Under the pieces are notes generated by a model. That model ran no database searches. It was not told the DNA's origin and worked only from the letters and a program-made list of their open reading frames with translations. From Halobacterium sp. CBA1126 (GTDB taxonomy: Archaea; Halobacteriota; Halobacteria; Halobacteriales; Halobacteriaceae): a DNA stretch of 33,137 nucleotides. Both the position numbers and the translations under genes were made by a program. Of the stretch, positions 1 to 6,861 are shown one piece after another (within the stretch, counting starts at the first letter, position 1; each line of letters starts with the position of its first letter). Location of the stretch: NCBI RefSeq assembly GCF_009741975.1, contig NZ_WPCF01000018.1:1-33137 (forward strand), given 5' to 3'.

Positions 1-138
1 GAACCCCGGGCTTAGAGGCCGAAAACGGAGTTCCAGACGGGCTGCTGCCCCGTTTTGGGACTATGTAAAGAACTTTAGAGTAGTCCATCCTGGATGCTCG
101 CTAGAACCTTCATAGTCCACCCACCCAACAAGCGTGGT

Positions 139-1419
139 ATGGCCGACCTCAACGACGTCCAAAACTACGCGAGGAAGTTCCAGAATCAACTCGCGAAGGT
201 CGACGAGGCGCCCATCGACGACCGCGACCGCGAGGCCATCCACGACTGGGTCCGCCACCTCGACGCGTCCGGCGACCGCAACCAGGGCACCATCACCAGC
301 CTCCTCAACCGCATCCGCCTCAGCGCCGAACGCAGCGACACACCCCTGGTCGACATGGACCGCAGCGATGTCGACGCGCTGCTGTTCGACCTGAAACACG
401 ACTACGACCTCGGCGAAGGCACCCGCCGGAACTATCGGAAGGCCCTCAAGCAGTTCCACGACTGGCGCGGTGAGGACTGGGTTGAGGACTTCACGATCGG
501 CGCCAGCCCCGATCGGAGCGTCGACCCGAACGACCTCCTCACCGACGACGAGATCCAGGCGCTCCTGGACGCCGCGGGGAAGCCCCGCGACCAGGCGTTG
601 ATCGCGATGCTCGCCGACACCGGCCTCCGCATCGGCGCCCTTGCGAGTCTCCGTATCCGCGATCTCGACCTTGCGGGGCAGACGACGCTCATCTCCATCA
701 ACGAGGCCGCGAACGTCAAGGACGCCTCCGGCACCGTCCCGTTGACGTGGAGCGAAGGCCACCTCACCGGCTACCTCCACGTCCACCCCCGCCGCGACGT
801 CGAGGACGCCCCGGTCTTCCACAAGGACGCCGGGTACTACGACGGTGGGGATGATGGGGCGCTTGCCTACCAGTATCTCGCCCGGCGTGTCAAGGAGGTC
901 GCCGATCAGGCGGGCGTCCCGCGGGAGAAGGCGAACCTGCATAATTTCCGGCATACGGCGATCTCGAACTGGATTCGGGATGGGTTGAGCGAGCAGGCGA
1001 TCAAGCATCGCGCCAGCTGGGAGATCGACTCCGACATGCTCGAGACGTACGCGGCCGTCCGTGACGAGGAGTTCAACGACCAGATTCTCGACCACTACGA
1101 CCTCGCGACCAGCGAGGATGGCGAGGCGAGTCGTCCCGAGCTCGAGGCGTGCCCGCGGTGTTCGACCGCACTCATGGGGACCGAGCGGTTCTGTCCGAGT
1201 TGCGCGGCGCCGTTGTCGGCGGGTGCGGCCGACGCCGTCGAGGGGGTTGAGGACCGCGCGTTCGAGTCGATGGCCGCCGCCGACACGGGGGACGCGGAGT
1301 TGGTGGCGGAGTTCCGGGAGCGCTTCCAGTCTGACCCGGGGTTCCGGGAGCGGGTGCTCGGCGATCACGACGACACCACCGCCTCGTCTTCGTCGTCTTC
1401 GTCGTCTTCGGAGTCGTAG
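139..1419 (+). CDS. int: Tyrosine recombinase / integrase with C-terminal zinc ribbon
   Basis: Site-specific recombinase expected to integrate and excise the viral genome. Counting from the chosen ATG (426 aa), residues 1-120 form an N-terminal SAM-like core-binding domain. The catalytic domain shows Arg164 in ADTGLRIGAL, the HxxR box HNFRHT (His268, Arg271) and Tyr304 in DMLETYA. A C-terminal zinc ribbon has C338PRC and C352PSC, followed by an acidic tail and a run of serines. The frame is open from an ATG at 94, but residues before MADLNDV do not look like the family, so 139 is preferred. The serine run overlaps a convergent gene. The terminal position and strand are typical of the integrase end of a provirus; no attachment core was recognised next to it. 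Confidence 0.93.
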   Translation: MADLNDVQNYARKFQNQLAKVDEAPIDDRDREAIHDWVRHLDASGDRNQGTITSLLNRIRLSAERSDTPLVDMDRSDVDALLFDLKHDYDLGEGTRRNYRKALKQFHDWRGEDWVEDFTIGASPDRSVDPNDLLTDDEIQALLDAAGKPRDQALIAMLADTGLRIGALASLRIRDLDLAGQTTLISINEAANVKDASGTVPLTWSEGHLTGYLHVHPRRDVEDAPVFHKDAGYYDGGDDGALAYQYLARRVKEVADQAGVPREKANLHNFRHTAISNWIRDGLSEQAIKHRASWEIDSDMLETYAAVRDEEFNDQILDHYDLATSEDGEASRPELEACPRCSTALMGTERFCPSCAAPLSAGAADAVEGVEDRAFESMAAADTGDAELVAEFRERFQSDPGFRERVLGDHDDTTASSSSSSSSSES

Positions 1420-1565
1420 GTGAGTGCGCGTTCGGCGTCGCGTGCCAGCGGGAGGTCTTCGGGGTCGTTGTCGGCGAGGCGTGCGAGGAGTTCGTCGTCG
1501 GAGAGACTGCTGGCGTCCGTCCCGTGGTCGGTGTTGTCGTTGCTGTGGGTGGTGGGTTTACTCAT
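1365..1565 (-). CDS. Small acidic hypothetical protein, antisense overlap with int
   Basis: A 66-aa very acidic protein (MSKPTTHSNDN start) of unknown function. Its last residues are an Asp/Glu run (SEDDEDDEDEA) encoded on the strand opposite the serine run of the integrase, an overlap of about 55 bp between two 3' ends. It is the last gene of the left minus-strand operon, and its start overlaps the stop region of the gene at 1558-1875. Acidic composition and operon position support it as real; no domain is recognised. Confidence 0.6.
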   Translation of the reverse strand: MSKPTTHSNDNTDHGTDASSLSDDELLARLADNDPEDLPLARDAERALTYDSEDDEDDEDEAVVSS

Positions 1566-1875
1566 CGGTGATCAGCTCCGGGTACTGGATGCGGGTTGCT
1601 TCGACCACGGCCGCGCCGTGGTCGTTCGACACATCGTCGAGGTCGTAGCACGTCACCAGCGTCGCGCCACGCCGGAAGAGCACGGTCATCGTCTGGGGGT
1701 CGACGCGCGCTTCGTCGTGGCTGGGGACTCTGGCGTGGCCGTGGGATGCGTGGGAGACATCGAGTGGGCGGCCGCGGGCCCACGCGGTGGCGGGGGAGTG
1801 GGCTGGGTCGCCGCGCTGGGGCCACCGCTGGAGGGCGAGGTGTTGGCTGACCTCGGGGTGGGCAGCCGCCATCAC
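1558..1875 (-). CDS. Hypothetical early protein
   Basis: A 105-aa protein with no recognised domain. It starts with ATG-ATG at the 3' end of the upstream gene (1872-2174), giving translational coupling. The C-terminal half (VTCYDLDDVSNDHGAAVVEATRIQYPE) is typical acidic haloarchaeal protein, while the N-terminal half is unusually rich in His, Arg, Pro and Ala. Its 3' end overlaps the next gene by a few bases. Confidence 0.6.
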   Translation of the reverse strand: MMAAAHPEVSQHLALQRWPQRGDPAHSPATAWARGRPLDVSHASHGHARVPSHDEARVDPQTMTVLFRRGATLVTCYDLDDVSNDHGAAVVEATRIQYPELITDE

Positions 1876-2174
1876 GCATCGACCTCCGTGCGCTCGGGGA
1901 GGTCGACAGCAAGCTCGACCGCGTCCTCGCCCTGGGGTTTGAAGCGGACGTGGTCCGGCGCGAGATCCGGGTTCTTCGGGTCCCGAATCTCGCTAGGGTC
2001 GCCGAAGTCCGCCGCGGTGATCATGGCGTAGTAGGCGTCGAGGCCGTCGCTGTAGTGCTGGATTGTCGTCCGCGGGGTGCGGATGACGAGCTGGGTGTCG
2101 AACTCCCGAAACTGGGGTGGAATCCAGAGGCCGTGGTCTTCGTGGAGGTGCGTTCTGTTCTCAACGTCTGGCAT
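1872..2174 (-). CDS. Hypothetical early protein
   Basis: A 100-aa acidic protein (MPDVENRTHLHEDHGLW start), function unknown. It is joined to the upstream zinc protein by a TGATG stop-start overlap and to the downstream gene by a short overlap, so it sits inside a continuous early operon. No membrane segment or cysteine cluster is seen. Confidence 0.72.
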   Translation of the reverse strand: MPDVENRTHLHEDHGLWIPPQFREFDTQLVIRTPRTTIQHYSDGLDAYYAMITAADFGDPSEIRDPKNPDLAPDHVRFKPQGEDAVELAVDLPERTEVDA

Positions 2175-2431
2175 CAGTCGGCACCTCCGACGTCCTCGGG
2201 GTCCAGTTTCGCGAGTTTCGCGGTGAGCGCCGACCCAGCGCCCGGCCCCGTGTTCCCCTTCCGCGGGCGAAAGTTCGGTTCGTCGAAGCGTGCTTGGCAG
2301 TGACTGCAGCGGTACCGGGCGTCACTGCCGTTGCGTCGCGAGGACGGCTTCTCGGGGTGGCGAGCGCGGACCGCTGCCGTGTCGCATTCGGGGCAGGCCT
2401 CGATGAGGTCCTCGTCGCTGGGGTCCGCCAT
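2174..2431 (-). CDS. Small zinc-ribbon protein
   Basis: An 85-aa protein with two CxxC knuckles, C13PEC and C42SHC, spaced as in a zinc ribbon, with an Arg/Lys-rich stretch between them. Such proteins usually bind nucleic acid or act as transcription cofactors; that role is inference here. The start ATG overlaps the upstream stop (taATG), and its own stop overlaps the next ATG (TGATG). Confidence 0.75.
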   Translation of the reverse strand: MADPSDEDLIEACPECDTAAVRARHPEKPSSRRNGSDARYRCSHCQARFDEPNFRPRKGNTGPGAGSALTAKLAKLDPEDVGGAD

Positions 2432-2781
2432 TACGCGGTCACCTCCTGGCCGGACTTCAGCCGGTTGCACTTCCCGATGAGGACGTTCCGCGTGATGTCG
2501 GACTGCACCTCGTTCTCGATGATGGCGTCCAGGTACTCGTCGGTCGCGGGGGCGACCAGTCCGAACCACGTGATGATGTCGCCGGACTCCTGGAGCTCGT
2601 CGAGGGCGGCGTCGAGTTCGTCGACGTCGAAGGGGATGCGGTCCTTCCGCGCCTGGCCTTTCAGGTTGCTGCCGCCCGCCCAGACGGCTCCGTGGTTGCT
2701 CTGCTCGCCGTCCGCGACTGGTTCGGTGTTCTCGCGAACCCACTCCAGGACGTGCTGGGTAGCAGCATCTGCGTTACTCAC
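2431..2781 (-). CDS. Hypothetical early protein, GTG start
   Basis: A 116-aa protein (SNADAATQHVLEWVRENT near its start) of unknown function, predicted mainly helical and acidic. The frame has no ATG near the coupling point; a GTG at 2779-2781 overlaps the upstream stop by eight bases and is the best start. The C-terminal part (SDITRNVLIGKCNRLKSG) could be a small helical DNA-binding or dimer module, but no family is recognised. Confidence 0.65.
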   Translation of the reverse strand: MSNADAATQHVLEWVRENTEPVADGEQSNHGAVWAGGSNLKGQARKDRIPFDVDELDAALDELQESGDIITWFGLVAPATDEYLDAIIENEVQSDITRNVLIGKCNRLKSGQEVTA

Positions 2782-3370
2782 TGTTGACCACCCGAACTGA
2801 GTACGAGTCACACTCAGGGCACTGGCCATCCGGTCCCTGCAGCTCGGTCCCGTGGCCGTCCCATTCGCAGTCGAGGCACTCGTAGTCCTCTTCGACGCCG
2901 GGGAACGGCTCCCGCATCGAGACTGGCTTGCAGCGGTGACTCTCGCGGTGGCTGGTCCCGCACGCCTCGCAGTCCTCGATCCAGTCAGACGGCGGCAGCC
3001 ACTCGGCGCTACAGCAGTCACAGACCTCGTCGATAAGGTCGGTTCGGACGTCCTCGCTGCGGCTGTCGGTTTCGTGCGTCGTGTAGCAGACCGGGCAGTC
3101 GGCCTGCCAGTAGCTGTCGACGACTTCCGTCTTCGTACCGACCTTCTTCGTGATTTTGACGGGCTTGATGCGGAAGACGCCCTCCGTTGTGGCGACCTTC
3201 TCGCGGCTCTCGTAGCAGGCGTCTGCGACGCAGTCGGGGTGGGCGAACTGGTCGGAGACTGTCTTGAAGACGTCCGCCTGCATCGCGTCCACGTCGTCGC
3301 CACAGTGGTAGCACTCCTCGATGCCGTCGTCCTGCGGAGTGCTCGCACTCTCTTCCGCAGCGTCCGCCAT
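2774..3370 (-). CDS. Multi-zinc-knuckle protein
   Basis: A 198-aa protein with at least six cysteine knuckles: CYHC near residue 20, then CPVC, CDCC, CEAC with a following HR-C, CLDC and CPEC. This suggests three or more zinc-binding sites in series. The domains between them are acidic. The function is unknown; the likely role is nucleic-acid binding or protein scaffolding in the early phase. The ATG at 3370 sits on the stop of the 3370-4179 gene, so the two are translationally coupled. Confidence 0.75.
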   Translation of the reverse strand: MADAAEESASTPQDDGIEECYHCGDDVDAMQADVFKTVSDQFAHPDCVADACYESREKVATTEGVFRIKPVKITKKVGTKTEVVDSYWQADCPVCYTTHETDSRSEDVRTDLIDEVCDCCSAEWLPPSDWIEDCEACGTSHRESHRCKPVSMREPFPGVEEDYECLDCEWDGHGTELQGPDGQCPECDSYSVRVVNSE

Positions 3371-4179
3371 CAGGCTTCACCCCGGTTGTCGATGTCGTCC
3401 TTACACACCAGACAGACCATACGGCCATCCGACGCCTCCTTGAGACCGCGGTCGGGCTCGCGCCCACAGTTCTCGCAGACCTCGGGCTCATCGCCGGCGT
3501 CGTCGAGGGTCGCCTGCTCGTCGCGAGCAGCCAGCGAGAGGTAGGGCTCGACTTCGGCGGCGATCCAGCGCGCGAACGTCTCCGCAGTCCAGTCCTTGTA
3601 CACCGCAACGTACCCGGACTGGGCGAGCATCGCGTCGACGAGGACGCCGTCCCACGTGTACCGAACGTGCAACACACTGGTGCCCTCGACGGGGATCTTC
3701 GACGGGGTGGCGTCGCGCTGCCAGTGGCTGCCGGCGGCGTCCCGGTCGTGGCCATCGTCGACGCTCGTGCTGTAGACGACGCCGTTCGTGTCGACGTCGT
3801 CGGGGAGGCGTTCGGCGAAGGCGTCGAGGTTCAGTTCGGCGTCTTCGGGGACGACGCTGGCGTGGCTGGCGATGTAATCCACCAGGAGCGGTTCGATGTC
3901 CTGCGTGGTGATTCCGGCCCACCCGAGCTCGAGGTCGGCGTGGTAGTCGCCGATTGCGGGGTCCTTGGTTTCCTCGCGTTCGGTCGCGATGAAGTCCTCA
4001 CCGACGACCGGCACGTCCTGCTTGGTAGTGGTGTAGCCGGCGAGGGTGCCGGCGGTAATCTCGCGGCCGTCGAGATACTTCGTGGTCTCAGCAGTCGCCG
4101 CGGGCAGCCCGCCTTCGAGTTGGTTGGGGAGCTCACCATCGGGGTTGCCGGTGAGTTGGTAGAGGATTGCGGACCGCAT
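3370..4179 (-). CDS. Hypothetical protein with C-terminal zinc ribbon
   Basis: The largest early-operon protein (269 aa). Residues 1-210 show no recognised family but have a folded alpha/beta appearance, with an aromatic segment (SVLHVRYTWDGVLVD) and a helix ETFARWIAAEVEPYL. The C-terminus carries CENC and CLVC knuckles forming a zinc ribbon. Start and stop both overlap neighbours (TGATG at the start), so it belongs to the 1365-4806 operon. Confidence 0.72.
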   Translation of the reverse strand: MRSAILYQLTGNPDGELPNQLEGGLPAATAETTKYLDGREITAGTLAGYTTTKQDVPVVGEDFIATEREETKDPAIGDYHADLELGWAGITTQDIEPLLVDYIASHASVVPEDAELNLDAFAERLPDDVDTNGVVYSTSVDDGHDRDAAGSHWQRDATPSKIPVEGTSVLHVRYTWDGVLVDAMLAQSGYVAVYKDWTAETFARWIAAEVEPYLSLAARDEQATLDDAGDEPEVCENCGREPDRGLKEASDGRMVCLVCKDDIDNRGEA

Positions 4180-4328
4180 CAGTTCTCACTCCGGATGGCG
4201 CGGATCTCTTGCACGCGGTCGACACCGTCCTGGAGGGCAGCTTCGATGTCGTCGAGGTCGTGGTCGCCGGCGATGGCGGACTCCAGGCTGGAGTTGAGCT
4301 GGTCGCGGAACGCCTCACTCTCAGACAT
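4179..4328 (-). CDS. Small acidic helical protein
   Basis: A 49-aa protein (MSESEAFRDQLNSSLESAIA start), almost wholly predicted helix with heptad-like leucines, so a dimerising helix is possible. It overlaps both neighbours by stop-start contacts (ATG at 4326-4328, stop sharing bases with the ATG of the 3370-4179 gene). Unknown function; supported by its tight operon position. Confidence 0.65.
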   Translation of the reverse strand: MSESEAFRDQLNSSLESAIAGDHDLDDIEAALQDGVDRVQEIRAIRSEN

Positions 4329-4627
4329 CAGGCACCGACCTCCTCCGGGTCGACGCCCGCATCACGGAGATGCTGGTCGTCGATCTCCGCGAGCTTCTCG
4401 TTCATGTCCTCGACGACCGAGTCCTCGTACTCGGCCTCGTTCTCGTAGTCCTCGTAGCCGAGGCTGACGATGGTCTCCTCGTAGGTCTCACCCGACTCGA
4501 GGTTGCGTTTCTGTTGGACGGTCTGCTCGTTCTTCGACGACTGCGGGTAGCGGTTCTCGCGGATGTCGCAGCCGCCGACGCGGTCCTCGTTGGGGCTGTC
4601 GACGATGAGGTAGAAGTGCCGCCGCAT
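4328..4627 (-). CDS. Hypothetical acidic protein
   Basis: A 99-aa protein starting MRRHFYLIVDSPNEDRVGG, with a charged, tyrosine- and glutamate-rich C-terminal half (ETYEETIVSLGYEDYENE). An upstream in-frame GTG exists, but the ATG in the TGATG overlap with the zinc-finger gene is the better start. No domain recognised. Confidence 0.68.
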   Translation of the reverse strand: MRRHFYLIVDSPNEDRVGGCDIRENRYPQSSKNEQTVQQKRNLESGETYEETIVSLGYEDYENEAEYEDSVVEDMNEKLAEIDDQHLRDAGVDPEEVGA

Positions 4628-4806
4628 CACGCACCACCCTCGTTGTGGTCGCTGGCTTCGTGCTCATCACGAGCCTCAGTACTGCCGAACGCGGCAAAAC
4701 AGTCGTCGTGGTTACAGACGTAGGGCGCGCTCTCGTCGTTGTTGGTGGTCGATTCTCCGGAGTCGGTGGGGCTGGATTTATGCCCCGTCTGGTCCGTAGT
4801 TGTCAT
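4627..4806 (-). CDS. C2H2-type zinc finger protein
   Basis: A 59-aa protein. Residues 1-28 are a Ser/Thr/Asp-rich leader. Residues 30-54 form a single C2H2 finger: C31-x4-C36-x12-H49-x4-H54, with the usual hydrophobic positions (YVCNHDD.FAAF). Single C2H2 fingers are frequent among small archaeal virus proteins and probably bind DNA or RNA. It is the first gene of the left early operon; the 108 bases before it hold a strong inverted repeat (4860-4904). Confidence 0.78.
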   Translation of the reverse strand: MTTTDQTGHKSSPTDSGESTTNNDESAPYVCNHDDCFAAFGSTEARDEHEASDHNEGGA

Positions 4807-4859
4807 CGGTCTCGGAATCTGCTCGGGTTGATTACGTGGGCTATTCCGGGACCACCCCC

Positions 4860-4904
4860 GCACACCCGCGCTCCGATCTGTCCAGGAACTGAGCGCGGGT
4901 GTGC
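4860..4904. repeat. Perfect 13-bp inverted repeat (hairpin or operator)
   Basis: GCACACCCGCGCT at 4860-4872 and its exact reverse complement at 4892-4904 are separated by 19 bases. It lies between the end of the ribbon-helix-helix gene (4915) and the first gene of the left early operon (4806). It could act as a terminator-like hairpin for the regulator transcript, or as an operator controlling the early operon. Confidence 0.75.
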
Positions 4905-4914
4905 GAAAGGCGGT

Positions 4915-5076
4915 CTACTGTGAGGGAGTTGCGTCCGGCGAGTCGCGTTCAAGCCGGTCGCGGCAGGCCTCACGAATCCATTCTGCGCGACTATCCCCGT
5001 AGTCGAGTTGCTCGTCGATAGCCTCGAGGAGGTCGTCGGACATGGGGACGGTCGGCGCAGTACGATCTGCACTCAT
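4915..5076 (-). CDS. Ribbon-helix-helix DNA-binding protein
   Basis: A 53-aa transcription factor of the RHH (MetJ/Arc/CopG) type. After MSADR comes the strand TAPTVPMSDD, then helix DLLEAIDEQLDYG, a turn, and helix SRAEWIREACRDRLERD; this is a full RHH unit in a normal length. It is divergent from a paralogue at 5183 and the two share a 106-bp control region with repeated TTACCACGT boxes. It probably forms a dimer that represses its own promoter and neighbouring early promoters. Confidence 0.85.
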   Translation of the reverse strand: MSADRTAPTVPMSDDLLEAIDEQLDYGDSRAEWIREACRDRLERDSPDATPSQ

Positions 5077-5182
5077 CTTACCATGTTACCACGTTTCCAC
5101 GGATAGATAATAGTTGTTGTGGTGACTTACCACGTCGCCACGTGGGTATATAACTATAAAGCCACGGCGCCGACGTGGGCAT
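5077..5182. promoter_or_regulatory. Divergent promoter/operator region of the RHH pair
   Basis: The 106-bp region between two divergent RHH genes. It holds two similar boxes, TTACCACGTTTCCACG from 5086 and TTACCACGTCGCCACG from 5127; the second contains the palindrome CCACGT-CGCC-ACGTGG (5130-5145). AT-rich TATA-like elements follow on the plus strand (TATATAACTATAAA, 5147-5160), about 25-35 bp before the ATG at 5183. On the minus strand an AT-rich segment around 5103-5117 fits the gene starting at 5076. RHH dimers usually bind such short repeated boxes, so autoregulation is likely. Confidence 0.7.
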
Positions 5183-5358
5183 ATGGAAAATCGGAAAGAC
5201 GTCACCGTCCCGATGCCCGGTGCGATGGTCGATGAAATCGACGACCGCCTGGAGTACGGCGATAGCGTTCCGAATGGATTCGCGAGGCTGTCCGCCAGCG
5301 CCTCGAACGCGAGGAGGATGGTGAGGGAAATCTGAATCCGGCGGCGACAGCTAACTAA
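5183..5358 (+). pseudogene. Ribbon-helix-helix regulator, disrupted by a one-base deletion
   Basis: Starts MENRKDVTVPMPGAMVDEID, closely like the minus-strand RHH protein. After EYGDS the frame breaks: the open frame runs to a TGA at 5333-5335 with non-RHH residues. Adding one base near 5266 restores SRSEWIREAVRQRLERE and a stop at 5356-5358, giving about 58 aa. The restored second helix matches the paralogue almost residue for residue. Either this copy is inactivated, or a base was lost in sequencing. Confidence 0.75.
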
Positions 5359-5366
5359 CCCCACCA

Positions 5367-5606
5367 TCAGTCTCGAGTCTTTCCCGGCGGATACGACCGA
5401 ACCGCTTTATGCGAGCTTTCGGGGCCGACAAACTCGACGTCCTCGCGGCTGACGAGTCGGTCTTCTTGGGCGTCGTAGAGTTCAGTGACAGTCGACAAAC
5501 ATTTTCGACACCCGAAGGTCGAATTATGGCACCGCCAGTTCGTGCTCTTGCATTCCGGGCATTTCAGCCGCCAGCGTTCCTCCGGGTGGCGTGTGTCAAT
5601 CCGCAT
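5367..5606 (-). CDS. Small zinc-ribbon protein
   Basis: A 79-aa protein starting MRIDTRHPEERWRLKCPECK. It has C16PEC and C33RKC knuckles with an extra Cys26, a classic zinc ribbon in the first 40 residues, followed by a basic tail. An in-frame extension upstream to 5690 lacks haloarchaeal composition and runs through an inverted-repeat element, so the ATG at 5606 is preferred. Function unknown; a nucleic-acid role is likely. Confidence 0.7.
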   Translation of the reverse strand: MRIDTRHPEERWRLKCPECKSTNWRCHNSTFGCRKCLSTVTELYDAQEDRLVSREDVEFVGPESSHKAVRSYPPGKTRD

Positions 5607-5676
5607 ACTCTCGAGGAGTGCCGCTGGCCTCTTGATGGCTGGCGGGCCGGAGAGTGAAAGTGAAACTGAACACAGT

Positions 5677-5720
5677 CTTAACCAACACAACGGGGGTCGG
5701 GCAGCCAGTTGTTGGTTAAG
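5677..5720. repeat. 44-bp inverted-repeat element, copy 1
   Basis: CTTAACCAACA at 5677-5687 and TGTTGGTTAAG at 5710-5720 are perfect 11-bp arms around a 22-base spacer. The same arms with the same 22-base spacer length, but a different spacer sequence, recur at 6819-6861. On the right side the similarity extends outward to a 19-base block (5710-5728). It lies between the gene ending at 5772 and the gene starting at 5606. Confidence 0.85.
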
Positions 5721-5771
5721 GACTGCAGGCTACAGAGCTACGGACGGAGCGCGTCGTACTCATCTGTGGCG

Positions 5772-6350
5772 TTACAGGTACGGGAGCGGGATCTTCTCTT
5801 TTGCATCACGAACGGGATTACTGACGCCGCTGTGACTATCATACCCCATGCGTGCGGCCCAATTGTTGCGGGAGTTACCGGCGAGGACGCCCCAGACACT
5901 CCACGCCTCGCGTGGCGTCAGACCGCGACTGGTTAAGTTCAGCATCACGGCCTCGACGAGCCGTTGGCCGGCGTCGAACGAGCTGGGCTTCTCCACGACA
6001 ACCGGCTCGTCGACGGACCAGGAGTAGTCCGTGTGGCGGCGCGCCCACTCGTGGTGGAGTTGGGTGAGGACGCTCTGCATCCGCGGCGGGTAGTCGCGTT
6101 CCGCGAGGAGGCCGTTGTCAAATTCCGCGTTCCAGTGCTGGCCAGTGTGGTCCGCGAGGATGATTACGTCGGGTTCGATGGCGACGACTTCGAGCGCGTT
6201 GTCCTCGACTGCGTCCATGTGCGCGCTCCAGACGGCTTCGTGGGACTGCTGGACATCCGCGAGCGCGTCCCGGACTTCCTCGACGGTGGTGTTGGCGGCG
6301 TTACTGTCGATGGCGTCCTGAATCGTAGTGTCGGTGAAGGTGTCGGTCAT
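5772..6350 (-). CDS. Hypothetical protein with possible C-terminal helix-turn-helix
   Basis: A 192-aa protein (MTDTFTDTTIQDAIDSNAAN start). Residues 1-60 are an acidic helical region and the middle contains a beta-rich part (ALEVVAIEPDVIILADHTG). The C-terminal 60 residues (LTPREAWSVWGVLAGNS followed by NNWAARMGYDSHSG) resemble a helical HTH-like segment, but the family is not recognised. It is the second gene of the two-gene segment bracketed by the inverted-repeat elements. Confidence 0.72.
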   Translation of the reverse strand: MTDTFTDTTIQDAIDSNAANTTVEEVRDALADVQQSHEAVWSAHMDAVEDNALEVVAIEPDVIILADHTGQHWNAEFDNGLLAERDYPPRMQSVLTQLHHEWARRHTDYSWSVDEPVVVEKPSSFDAGQRLVEAVMLNLTSRGLTPREAWSVWGVLAGNSRNNWAARMGYDSHSGVSNPVRDAKEKIPLPYL

Positions 6351-6354
6351 TTGG

Positions 6355-6750
6355 TTAGCAGATGAAGTCGGTGTGCGTTTTGTTCGCGTAGCGGTCCTGG
6401 AACGCCTCGCGGGACGTCCACTCGCGGACTTCTTCGCCTTCGACGCGGTAGGGGTGGTGGTCGCCGTCCCAGACGCCGATGCTGGGGCCGGCGTTGAACT
6501 GGCCGAGGGTAACGTCGATGGTGAGGTCACGGGTGGCGTCGTAGACGTAGCAGTGCGCGACGTCGCTGCCTTCGATGAGGGCGTCTTTGACGACGACGTT
6601 GTGGTCGTCGTGGGTTTCGAGGTAGTCGAAGGCGAAGCCGTTGCAGGTGTTGGCCTTCGAGTATTCGGCGAGTTTGTCGACGGTGATGTCGCCGGTTTCG
6701 AGTTCGTGGTCGTCGCGGGTGTTGAGTTCGTCGATGGTGGGTTGGGTCAT
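6355..6750 (-). CDS. Hypothetical early protein
   Basis: A 131-aa protein starting MTQPTIDELNTRDDHELETG. A central alpha/beta part contains AHCYVYDATRDLTIDVTLGQF and an aspartate/histidine-rich loop (GVWDGDHHPYR). No known family. The ATG at 6750 is chosen because a TATA-like CTTTATG (minus strand, 6781-6787) and two operator-like repeats lie just upstream; an in-frame extension to 6798 would run over them. Confidence 0.7.
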   Translation of the reverse strand: MTQPTIDELNTRDDHELETGDITVDKLAEYSKANTCNGFAFDYLETHDDHNVVVKDALIEGSDVAHCYVYDATRDLTIDVTLGQFNAGPSIGVWDGDHHPYRVEGEEVREWTSREAFQDRYANKTHTDFIC

Positions 6751-6763
6751 CGTCCTACCTGAT

Positions 6764-6808
6764 ACAAACGGTGCCAACCCCATAAAGGTTTGGTTCAAAT
6801 AGTGCCAA
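6764..6808 (-). promoter_or_regulatory. Promoter with two operator-like direct repeats
   Basis: On the plus strand ACAAACGGTGCCAA (6764-6777) and TCAAATAGTGCCAA (6795-6808) are repeats 31 bp apart, about three helical turns. Between them CATAAAG (6781-6787) reads CTTTATG on the minus strand, a TATA-like box about 34 bp before the ATG at 6750. Repeats flanking the TATA box suggest a regulator that controls access of TBP/TFB. Confidence 0.6.
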
Positions 6809-6818
6809 TAAGGTGGGT

Positions 6819-6861
6819 CTTAACCAACAGCGCTGCCGCTACCCACTCCAGTGTTGGTTAA
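6819..6861. repeat. Inverted-repeat element, copy 2
   Basis: CTTAACCAACA at 6819-6829 and TGTTGGTTAA at 6852-6861, separated by 22 bases, match copy 1 at 5677-5720. The right side block TGTTGGTTAAAGACCGCAG (6852-6870) differs from copy 1 at two positions in 19. It overlaps the 3' end of the gene at 6839-7132. Confidence 0.85.

Noticed and set aside
1-75. Short minus-strand frame ending WNSVFGL-stop as the end of a host gene at the left attachment site
   Set aside because: The frame is open for only about 18 codons after a TAA and has no start codon. No matching sequence was seen at the right end, so an att site or a gene fragment cannot be supported.
61-1368. Minus-strand open frame of 435 codons
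   Set aside because: Exact shadow of the integrase gene, whose catalytic residues are clear.
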